Origin: Alphaproteobacteria bacterium
GTDB lineage: Bacteria; Pseudomonadota; Alphaproteobacteria; Reyranellales; Reyranellaceae
Reading direction: 5' to 3'
Length of the DNA stretch: 49,948 bases
Assembly: GCA_017308235.1 (NCBI GenBank)
Contig: JAFKFL010000035.1
Span: forward strand, 1 to 49,948
The translations under genes were made by a program, and so were the position numbers. Numbering within the stretch: position 1 is the stretch's first letter; each line of letters starts with the position of its first letter. Positions 25,838 through 32,665 of the stretch are shown here, in pieces. The notes beneath the pieces were generated by a model, which made no database searches, was not told the origin of the DNA, and saw only the letters and a program-made list of their open reading frames with translations.

Positions 25838-27276
25838 GCTTCAACGCACCCGCATTTGTCGAAAAGCTGCGATCGATCGTCGGCGACAAAGGCCTGATCA
25901 CCGACGATCAGGACAAGCACCCCTATCTCACCGATTGGCGGGAAAATTATCTCGGCACGGCGGTTGCCGTCGTCCGGCCTGCCTCGACCGAGGAAGTGGC
26001 CGGGGTCGTCAGGCTTTGCGCCGCCGAAACGGTCGCGGTGGTGCCCCAGGGCGGCAACACAGGGCTGGTCGGCGGCGGCATGCCGCACGAGACAGGCCGC
26101 GAGATCGTTCTTTCTCTCACCCGCATGAACCGCATCCTCGAGGTCGATACCATCGGCTATTCGATGACCGTCGAGGCAGGCGCCGTGCTGAAGACCATCC
26201 AGGAGACGGCAGCGGCCCACGACCGGCTCTTTCCGCTGAGCCTTGCCGCGGAGGGAAGCTGCACGATCGGCGGCAATCTTTCGACCAACGCTGGCGGCGT
26301 GCAGGTGCTTCACTACGGCAACGCGCGTCAGCTCGTGCTCGGCCTCGAGGTGGTGACTCCGGCCGGTGAAATCTGGAACGGCCTGCGGGCGCTGAAGAAG
26401 GACAACACCGGCTACGACCTGCGTGACCTCTATCTCGGCGCTGAAGGCACGCTCGGCGTCATCACCAAGGCGGTGCTGAAGCTCTGGCCGAAGCCCAAGG
26501 ATCGCGCGACCTCGTGGATCGCCGTGGCCTCACCCGAGGCTGCCGTCGAGCTGCTGAGCGGCGCGCACGCTGCGTCCGAGGACAATGTCACCTCCTGCGA
26601 GCTGATGAGCCGCCAGGGCGTCGAGTTCGTGCTGAAGCATATTCCGGGCGCTGTCGATCCTCTGGCCGAAAAGCACGACTGGTACGTACTGCTCGAATGG
26701 TCGTCCACGCGCGCCCGCCGCGACGGTGAGAACCAGGGCGGCCTTGCCGAGAAGATGGAAACCTACCTGGGCGAAGTCATGGAAAAGGGCCTCGTGCTCG
26801 ATGCCGCCGTCGCTCAGAACGAGGCACAGGCACGCGCCTTCTGGGCTTTGCGCGAGAATCATTCCGAGGCCCAGAAGCGCGAAGGGCCGTCGATCAAGCA
26901 CGACATCTCCGTCGCGGTGAGCAAGATCCCGTCCTTCATGCAAGAGGGCCTGGCGGCGATGAGGAAGGCTCTGCCGGAAGGCCGGCCTGTGCCGTTCGGC
27001 CATGTCGGCGACGGCAACCTGCATTTCAACTGCCAGGCGCCTGACGGCTGGGACAAGGCGCGCTTCATGACGCATGGCGATGCGATCAGCGGCGCGGTTT
27101 ACGACGTCGTCGTTCGCTACGGCGGCTCGATCTCGGCCGAACATGGAATCGGGCGATTGAAGGTCGACGAACTCGCGCACTACCGCAGCAAGATCGAACT
27201 CGACGTGATGCGCACGCTGAAACGCGCACTCGACCCGCAAGACATCATGAATCCCGGCAAGATCGTGCGGATCTGA
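25834..27276 (+). CDS. FAD-binding oxidoreductase, D-2-hydroxyacid dehydrogenase-like, copy 2
   Basis: This 480-residue paralogue of the preceding protein is collinear along the whole length. It has VPQGGNTGLVGGGMP, GGNLSTNAGGVQVLHYGNAR, GAEGTLGVITKAVLKLWP, GHVGDGNLHFN and SAEHGIG. It lacks about ten N-terminal Pro/Thr-rich residues of copy 1. The ATG overlaps the copy 1 stop (ATGA), so both are probably made from one message. Differences cluster in the substrate-side region (for example WDKARFMTHGDAI against MDRGVLKQYSPAI), which suggests different substrate ranges or a heteromer; this is inference. It ends 4 bases from the convergent small membrane-protein gene. Confidence 0.92.
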   Translation: MSFNAPAFVEKLRSIVGDKGLITDDQDKHPYLTDWRENYLGTAVAVVRPASTEEVAGVVRLCAAETVAVVPQGGNTGLVGGGMPHETGREIVLSLTRMNRILEVDTIGYSMTVEAGAVLKTIQETAAAHDRLFPLSLAAEGSCTIGGNLSTNAGGVQVLHYGNARQLVLGLEVVTPAGEIWNGLRALKKDNTGYDLRDLYLGAEGTLGVITKAVLKLWPKPKDRATSWIAVASPEAAVELLSGAHAASEDNVTSCELMSRQGVEFVLKHIPGAVDPLAEKHDWYVLLEWSSTRARRDGENQGGLAEKMETYLGEVMEKGLVLDAAVAQNEAQARAFWALRENHSEAQKREGPSIKHDISVAVSKIPSFMQEGLAAMRKALPEGRPVPFGHVGDGNLHFNCQAPDGWDKARFMTHGDAISGAVYDVVVRYGGSISAEHGIGRLKVDELAHYRSKIELDVMRTLKRALDPQDIMNPGKIVRI

Positions 27277-27280
27277 TCCG

Positions 27281-27568
27281 CTAGCGTCGATCGTCTTCCC
27301 GGCGGTCGACGATCTCGTAGGAAACATCGGTGATCTTGGCGCGCGGACGGTCGGGCGGGCCAGCCGACGGTCGACGGTCGAGGAACGATCGCAGCCACTG
27401 CTTTGCCTTGAGGGCAAAGATCACCAGCAGTGCGATCGCGGCAACGCCCGCGATCACGGCAAAGCCCAGCACCGCCAGAACGACGAAGCCGATCAGGCCC
27501 AGGATCCCCTGAAGCCAGACGCGCGCCGGCAGACGCGCCAGGAGCTCGAAGAATTGCCGTGCGTTCAC
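27281..27568 (-). CDS. Small membrane protein of unknown function
   Basis: This protein of about 95 residues has two closely spaced hydrophobic segments, or one long one (VWLQGILGLIGFVVLAVLG and the Ala/Ile-rich run after it). A basic stretch KAKQWLRSFLDRR and an acidic/basic tail follow. The GTG start at 27568 overlaps the stop of the isocitrate lyase-family gene as GTGA, which fits the coupling seen elsewhere here; a longer reading from 27595 would overlap that gene by about 30 bases. I do not recognise a family. Confidence 0.65.
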   Translation of the reverse strand: MNARQFFELLARLPARVWLQGILGLIGFVVLAVLGFAVIAGVAAIALLVIFALKAKQWLRSFLDRRPSAGPPDRPRAKITDVSYEIVDRREDDRR

Positions 27569-28431
27569 TGCGCCCACTTCTTCTCGAAGTCCCACACCTC
27601 AGGAAAACCCATGAGTTCGTGCATGCCGCGATATTGCGGCACCTTGATGTCGAGGCTCGTGCCTTTTTCCTTGAGGTGCTGCCAGGCCTCGCGCATCGCC
27701 TCGGCGGCGACACTGAAGCCTAGCCCTGGATATATGGCAAGATCGAAGCCCCACTGCTTGAGCTTGGTCGCCGCCACCCGCGGCGTCTTGCCGAATTCCA
27801 CCATGTTGGCGAGCAGCGGCTTCTGCACCTCGCGGCCGATGCGTTCCAGTTCTGCCTCGCTCTCCGGCGATTCGACGAAAATGATGTCTGCGCCCGCGTC
27901 CTCATAGAGCTTCGCGCGGCGCAGCGCCTCGTCGAGCCCAAGCGCGGTCCGCGCATCCGTGCGTGCCACGATCAACGTCGCGGGATCACGCCGCGCTTCG
28001 GCCGCGACCTTTATCTTGAGCACCATGTCCTCGGCCGGCACCACGCGGCGGCCGGGCGTATGACCACATTTCTTGGGCATCTCCTGATCCTCGATCTGGA
28101 TCGCGGCGACGCCCGCCGCCTCATAGCCGCGCACCGTGCGCTGCACGTTCAGCAGCCCGCCGTAACCGGTGTCGGCGTCGGCGATCAGGGGCGTATCGAC
28201 TACCGAGCAGATCATCTCGGCGCGGCCCACCATGTCCGAATAGGTGGCGAGCCCGGCATCCGGCAAGCCGAGCATCGACGCCGTCGCGCCGTATCCCGTC
28301 ATGTAGAGTGCCGGAAAACCCATGTGGTCGGCGACGCGTGCCGAGATCCCGTCATAGATTCCCGGCGCCAGGATGAATTCGCCCTTCCCCAGCAACGCCC
28401 GCAAAGCGGCAGCCTTCGCATTTCCAGCCAT
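27565..28431 (-). CDS. Isocitrate lyase/PEP mutase superfamily protein (2-methylisocitrate lyase or oxaloacetate decarboxylase-like)
   Basis: This 288-residue TIM-barrel enzyme has LAPGIYDGISARVADHMGFPA, the metal-site DADTGYGG, the KKCGH active-site loop (MPKKCGHTPGRR) and IVARTDARTA. The intact KKCGH indicates a C-C bond lyase or decarboxylase, not a PEP mutase. Methylisocitrate lyase, oxaloacetate decarboxylase and dimethylmalate lyase cannot be told apart here; there are no prpC/prpD neighbours. It overlaps the small membrane-protein gene downstream by 4 bases. Confidence 0.9.
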   Translation of the reverse strand: MAGNAKAAALRALLGKGEFILAPGIYDGISARVADHMGFPALYMTGYGATASMLGLPDAGLATYSDMVGRAEMICSVVDTPLIADADTGYGGLLNVQRTVRGYEAAGVAAIQIEDQEMPKKCGHTPGRRVVPAEDMVLKIKVAAEARRDPATLIVARTDARTALGLDEALRRAKLYEDAGADIIFVESPESEAELERIGREVQKPLLANMVEFGKTPRVAATKLKQWGFDLAIYPGLGFSVAAEAMREAWQHLKEKGTSLDIKVPQYRGMHELMGFPEVWDFEKKWAQ

Positions 28432-28498
28432 GTCGACCTCTCTTGCCTTCTTCGGTCGACATTGCGCCTCGGCCCGGCGCTGATGGCAAGGCCAGCCG

Positions 28499-28522
28499 TC
28501 GGAGCGCCCGGAGGCGCTCCGA
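28499..28522. other. GC-rich hairpin between the lipoprotein gene and the isocitrate lyase-family gene
   Basis: A perfect 10-base-pair inverted repeat (TCGGAGCGCC / GGCGCTCCGA) with a 4-base loop lies 18 bases past the stop of the minus-strand lipoprotein gene. It has no T-run, so it may act as an RNA 3'-end stabiliser or a weak terminator only. Confidence 0.5.
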
Positions 28523-28539
28523 ATTCGAGCGAAGGAACG

Positions 28540-29082
28540 TCAGACCGAAACGGGCTTCAGTTCACTCGAGCCCGAGGCCTGGCAGAAGGTCGTGGTCTCG
28601 CGCGTCGTCTGCCCATTCTTGGTGGCCGTGAGCTCGATCGGCCGGCAGGTTCCGCCGTCCGGACGCGCGGTCTTCGGCCCGGCCGGCTTAGCGGCAACAA
28701 CGGTCGGTGGCGGCGGAGGTTCTGATGAATTGGTCTTCGCCGGCTCGACGGTATAGACCGTGGCCTCGTCGGTGTCTGATGCGTAGGCGCGCTGCGTCGC
28801 CTCGGCGAGGCGGCGACGCTCCTGATCATCGAGCGCACGCCCGACCAGATTGCCGGCCAGAGCGCCCACCAGCGCACCGCCGATCACGCCACCCGCGCCA
28901 TGGAAGGCAAGGCCGCCGACCGTACCGCCCAGTGCCGCTCCCAAAATCGTTCCCGTGGTCTGGTTGGACGGCTGCGAATCATTGCCCGTCATGCAGCCTG
29001 CCGCAATCGCGCAAGCGACTGCGATCGCCGCGATCCGCGTTGCAATCCTCGCGGCTGTGGGTGCCCCCAAAATCATCGTCAT
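28540..29082 (-). CDS. Glycine-zipper surface-antigen-like lipoprotein
   Basis: This protein of about 180 residues has a hydrophobic leader ending AIAAGC (Cys30), an imperfect lipobox. It is followed by a glycine-zipper region with repeated GxxxG spacing (GTILGAALGGTVGGLAF, then GGVIGGALVGALAGNLVG), a charged helix and a Pro-rich linker. The C-terminal segment (CRPIELTATKNGQTTRETTT, then FC) resembles the end of the Rickettsia 17 kDa surface antigen family. The ATG at 29082 overlaps the kinase stop by 4 bases (ATGA). Its position as the last gene of the kinase unit makes it a possible partner or target of the kinase, which is inference. Confidence 0.82.
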   Translation of the reverse strand: MTMILGAPTAARIATRIAAIAVACAIAAGCMTGNDSQPSNQTTGTILGAALGGTVGGLAFHGAGGVIGGALVGALAGNLVGRALDDQERRRLAEATQRAYASDTDEATVYTVEPAKTNSSEPPPPPTVVAAKPAGPKTARPDGGTCRPIELTATKNGQTTRETTTFCQASGSSELKPVSV

Positions 29083-30884
29083 CTCAAACATCTCCGTTTG
29101 TATTCTGTTACTTTCACTCTACTCCACAGGGATTGGGCGCGGTTTCGCGCCTCATCTTCGGCATCCGCGTAGGCGCGAGGCGCATCGCACGACGCCAGCA
29201 CCAGACCGATGCGGACAAGCGCCAGCGCAAGGTCGGTTCTTTCGGAATCGGGGACTTCGGCGAGCGGTCCCCTCGCATTCAATGGCGTGATCAGGCAGCG
29301 ATAGAGCGGCGAGCCGTCCGTCAAGCGATCGGTCTGCCGGCATCTGAGGTTCCGCGGCTGGGCTGCAAGCGCATTGACCGCGAGCTGCCGCAACGATGGA
29401 TCGTCGACGATGTCGACGCCCTGCAGGCGAAGCTCGTCGGCGTGGTCCTTCAGGCCGATCATCATCAGCGTCTTGCCGAAATGGTCGAAGTCGCCGGCCA
29501 CGAACTCGATCGCCTTGCGTGCGGCCTCGATCTCCTTGTGACGAGCCACGGCCTCCTGCTCGGCCTTCGCCTTGGCTGCCTCCGCAAGCTCGGCCTCGAT
29601 CTTCTGCCGCTTCTCCTCCTCGAGCTTTCGGCGTTCAGCCGCTTCCGCCTCGGCCTTGTGACGCTCCTCCGCCTCGGCCCGGAGCCTTACCGCCTCCTGC
29701 TCGGCTTCCTTGCGGGCGGCCTCGGCCTGCTCTGCCGCAGCACGCGCCTTGACCATCTCGGGGTCGGGGCCGCGCAATGCGACGGCGTAGTAGCCCCCGC
29801 CCGCCAGCAGCGCGACGACAATGCCTGCCAATGCCATCCAGAGCCCCGTCCGGCGCTTCGCCGGCGCCTTCGCCTCTTCGGATGCGGATGGCGGGGAGTC
29901 CCCTGGCGGCGAGGCAGGATCAAGCAGCGCCGCCGGCCGGTTCATCACCACCGTTGAATCGCCGCGAGGTCCAGTGCCGAGAGCAAGAAGCGGTCGCCAG
30001 GCCTCGATGCTCTGCGGGCGATCGCGCGCAGCCAGCGACAGACCGGCATCGATCCCGGCCAGCAGACCGGGCGCGAAGCCCGCAGGCCTGAGTTGGGTCA
30101 GCGGCTGATAGCTGTCGTCGAGCATGCGATCGAAGCTGCCGGGCGGAACCTTGCCCGCGATCGCATGGTAGAGCGTGGCCGACAGGCCATAGATGTCGGT
30201 CGGCGGCCCCTGCCTGGCCGAGGTCATCTGCTCGGGTGCCGCGTAGCCAGGCGTGAAGATGGCCGTCATCGCGGTGGTGCGGCCGGCGATCGCCGCACGC
30301 GAGGCGCCGAAGTCAATCAGGGTCGGATGGCCATCGGCATTCAGCAGAATGTTGCCGGGCTTGATGTCGCGATGGAGAAAGCCGGCGTCATGGACCTGCT
30401 GCAGGCCATCGAGCAGCGGCTTCAGGATCCCGTCGATTTCATCGGCCCCGAGTGGGCCTTGCCGCAAGCGATCCTCCAGCGTCGGACCGCTCAGCAACTC
30501 CATGATGATGTAGGCGGTGCCATTGGCTTCGAGGAAATCGAACACGTGCACGATCGACGAACTGCCGTGAAGCGTGGCCAGTGTCCGACCTTCCGATACG
30601 AAACGCTCGCGTCCCCACTCGAAGTCATCGGCATGCTTGGTGGTCCGTGGCATCACCGTCGTGCCGCCCTGCCGCATGGCCAGCGCGTAGGGCAGATACT
30701 CCTTGATCGCGACTTCGCGTTTGAGCAGGACATCGCGCGCGCGATAGGTGATGCCGAAACCACCTTGGCCCAGGACGGCGACGATCTCGTATCGGCCGAT
30801 CGTCTGGCCGGGACTGAGAGCCGTGAAATCGACCTCGGGAGGCTGGAGCGATCCCGAGTCGGCGGTATTCGACGAATTGGTCAT
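29079..30884 (-). CDS. Transmembrane serine/threonine protein kinase with coiled-coil and extracytoplasmic C-terminal domain
   Basis: This 601-residue Hanks-type kinase has a Gly loop GQGGFGITY (39-47), catalytic Lys61 (VAIK), HRDIKPGN (171-178), DFG at 191-193 and APE at 216-218, so all key residues are present. After a Pro/Ser linker, one membrane helix lies near 346-369. A long charged coiled coil (about 374-458) and a C-terminal domain of about 140 residues that I do not recognise follow; that domain has cysteines at 515, 530, 566 and 599. If the kinase domain is cytoplasmic, the coiled coil and C-terminal domain face the periplasm. It starts 14 bases after the cyclase-FHA gene and overlaps the lipoprotein gene. 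Confidence 0.9.
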   Translation of the reverse strand: MTNSSNTADSGSLQPPEVDFTALSPGQTIGRYEIVAVLGQGGFGITYRARDVLLKREVAIKEYLPYALAMRQGGTTVMPRTTKHADDFEWGRERFVSEGRTLATLHGSSSIVHVFDFLEANGTAYIIMELLSGPTLEDRLRQGPLGADEIDGILKPLLDGLQQVHDAGFLHRDIKPGNILLNADGHPTLIDFGASRAAIAGRTTAMTAIFTPGYAAPEQMTSARQGPPTDIYGLSATLYHAIAGKVPPGSFDRMLDDSYQPLTQLRPAGFAPGLLAGIDAGLSLAARDRPQSIEAWRPLLALGTGPRGDSTVVMNRPAALLDPASPPGDSPPSASEEAKAPAKRRTGLWMALAGIVVALLAGGGYYAVALRGPDPEMVKARAAAEQAEAARKEAEQEAVRLRAEAEERHKAEAEAAERRKLEEEKRQKIEAELAEAAKAKAEQEAVARHKEIEAARKAIEFVAGDFDHFGKTLMMIGLKDHADELRLQGVDIVDDPSLRQLAVNALAAQPRNLRCRQTDRLTDGSPLYRCLITPLNARGPLAEVPDSERTDLALALVRIGLVLASCDAPRAYADAEDEARNRAQSLWSRVKVTEYKRRCLR

Positions 30885-30898
30885 TGCGCCTGGCGGCC

Positions 30899-31810
30899 CT
30901 AGACCTGCCGAACCGATAGTTCGACGTCTCCGACCCGCAACCGGCTGCCGATCTGCAAGGGAACCGGTACCCCGGCGCGTGCGATCGCTCCGTTCACGGC
31001 AGTACCGTTGGTCGAGCCCAGGTCCTCGACCTGCAGCGCGTCGCCGTTGAGCATGAGCCGTGCATGACGGCGCGACACGGTCGGATGAGGAACAACGAGC
31101 TCACACTGATCGGCCGCACGGCCGATCGCCATGCCCTGCGCCAGGGTCACGAGCCGGTCGAGCGCGACATCGAAGGAGAATTTCTGCCCGGCCGAGTTTA
31201 CCCCCTCGAAGCGCAGCGTGATTTGCGGCAGAAGCCGTGTCGTCGTTTTGGCCGCCTCGTCGACGAGGCCCGAAGTGGTGGCATTGCGGACATGGAAAAT
31301 CTGGACCGGCCGGCTCACATTCTTGAGCTTGTGCTCGCCGCCATCGACGAACGCATAGTCGATCCTGAGTTCCGTCACATCGCGCACGGCGCGCGACACC
31401 GCGATCCCGCCGGGATCGGCGATCGCCTGGATGCGCGCGGCGAGGTTGACGCCGTCGCCGAAGATGTTCTGGTCTTCCTGGTCGACGATCACCTCGCCAA
31501 GATGCACGCCGATGCGGAACAGCATGCGCTGATTTTCTGCCAGCGCCTCGTTGAACCGCGCCATGCGCTCCTGGATATCGATGGCAGAGGCCAGCGCACG
31601 AACCGCCGAGCCGAACTCGGCCAGCATGGCATCGCCCGCCGTGCCGACCAACCGACCGCTGCCCGCCTCGATGGCGGGTTTCCAGACCTCTGCCTGGGCC
31701 GACTTCAAGTGGCGGAAGGTACGAGTCTCCGCGCCCTCCATCATCCGAGTGAATCCGGCAAGGTCGGCGTGGACAATAGCGGCCAAGCGACGCTGCGTGG
31801 TCGGAGCCAA
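30899..31810 (-). CDS. Class III nucleotide cyclase domain fused to a C-terminal FHA domain
   Basis: This soluble protein of about 303 residues begins with RRLAAIVHADLAGFTRMM, the start of the rhizobial cyclase homology domain. It has metal-binding aspartates D16 and D60 (GTAGDAML) and the transition-state pair N122/R126 (GDGVNLAARIQ). The position that usually holds the adenine-selecting Lys (V-K-T-x-GD) is Gly56. The C-terminal FHA domain (about 225-300) has MAIGR, SRRHARL and LGSTNGT, the phosphothreonine-binding loops. The start chosen is the TTG at 31810, 4 bases after the upstream stop; the longer frame to 31957 would overlap the hydratase-like gene by about 140 bases. The adjacent kinase suggests phospho-dependent binding. 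Confidence 0.85.
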   Translation of the reverse strand: MAPTTQRRLAAIVHADLAGFTRMMEGAETRTFRHLKSAQAEVWKPAIEAGSGRLVGTAGDAMLAEFGSAVRALASAIDIQERMARFNEALAENQRMLFRIGVHLGEVIVDQEDQNIFGDGVNLAARIQAIADPGGIAVSRAVRDVTELRIDYAFVDGGEHKLKNVSRPVQIFHVRNATTSGLVDEAAKTTTRLLPQITLRFEGVNSAGQKFSFDVALDRLVTLAQGMAIGRAADQCELVVPHPTVSRRHARLMLNGDALQVEDLGSTNGTAVNGAIARAGVPVPLQIGSRLRVGDVELSVRQV

Positions 31811-31814
31811 GTTC

Positions 31815-32588
31815 TTACCTGCCTTTGAAGGCCGGGGGCCGGCGTTCGCGCAAAGCGGATAGCCCCTCGCGTAGATCATCCGAGGTCTGGCATTCGCGGA
31901 TGCCCTCGCGAATCCGGCCGATGTCGGGTTCGGCCTGGGCGAATTGCTCAATGGCACGCTTCATGTTCGACATCGAAAGTGGCGCGAGGCCGGCCAGGCG
32001 GGCCGCGATCTCGTCGATCTTCGCGGGGAAGTCGGCGCGCTCGACCAGCCAGTCGAGATAGCCGACCCGCAGTAGATCCTCGTCGGTGAAATCCTCCGAC
32101 AGCAGAAATGCCCGCTTTGCAAAGCTCGGGCTCACCTTCTGAGTGTAGCGACGCAAACCGCTGGGGTAGTAATGCAGGCCGAAGCGCGCCGCCGGCATGA
32201 AGAAGCGCATGCCCTTCACGCCCAACCGGAAATCGCAGGCCAGCGCCATGTCGGTCGCTCCGCCATAGACGCCGCCGTTCAGCGCGCACAGGGTCGGCAT
32301 CTGCATGGCCTCGAGTCGGTCCATGACGGTCTCGAAGCTGTCGCGGCCTTCCGAAGGGCGGGAATTCTTGCCCGAGGGAATGGAACCCAGATCATAGCCG
32401 GAGCAAAAGGTCTTCTCCCCGGCCCCCGTCAACACCGTCACCCGCACATCGGGGTTGGCGTCGGCGGCTTCGATCGCCTCGCGCAGCAGGGCAAGGCCCG
32501 CCGTATCCAGTCGATTGTGCTTGGCGGGATCGTTGAGCGTGATGGTGGCGCGTTGGCCGTCAATGGCGAGCAAAACGGTGTCGGTCAT
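31815..32588 (-). CDS. Enoyl-CoA hydratase/isomerase (crotonase) family protein
   Basis: This 257-residue crotonase-fold protein shows oxyanion-hole segments FCSGYDLG and LNGGVYGGATDMALACDF. The first catalytic Glu of hydratases is Asp here (GGATDMA) and the second position is Ala (MPAARFGL), so true hydratase activity is doubtful. Isomerase, hydrolase or decarboxylase chemistry is possible. The ATG at 32588, with GAGAG just upstream, gives the family's usual N-terminus; 20 extra residues are possible from 32648. It is divergent from the acyl-CoA dehydrogenase gene and is the first gene of the unit that continues into the cyclase-FHA and kinase genes. Confidence 0.88.
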   Translation of the reverse strand: MTDTVLLAIDGQRATITLNDPAKHNRLDTAGLALLREAIEAADANPDVRVTVLTGAGEKTFCSGYDLGSIPSGKNSRPSEGRDSFETVMDRLEAMQMPTLCALNGGVYGGATDMALACDFRLGVKGMRFFMPAARFGLHYYPSGLRRYTQKVSPSFAKRAFLLSEDFTDEDLLRVGYLDWLVERADFPAKIDEIAARLAGLAPLSMSNMKRAIEQFAQAEPDIGRIREGIRECQTSDDLREGLSALRERRPPAFKGR

Positions 32589-32665
32589 GTCGCTCTCAAC
32601 ATAGCTGACCCCGTCGCCAAAGGCGACCGAGCCCGGCATAGTGCCCACCGGAGGAGCCGAGAGTT

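Noticed and set aside
28707..29957. 416-codon open frame antisense to the kinase and lipoprotein genes
   Set aside because: The opposite strand carries complete kinase and coiled-coil motifs; the leucine-rich stretch in this frame mirrors the Glu/Ala/Lys-rich coiled coil.
31811..31957. Longer N-terminus for the cyclase-FHA protein
   Set aside because: It would overlap the crotonase-like gene by about 140 bases, and the extra residues are not cyclase-like; the TTG at 31810 fits the family start.
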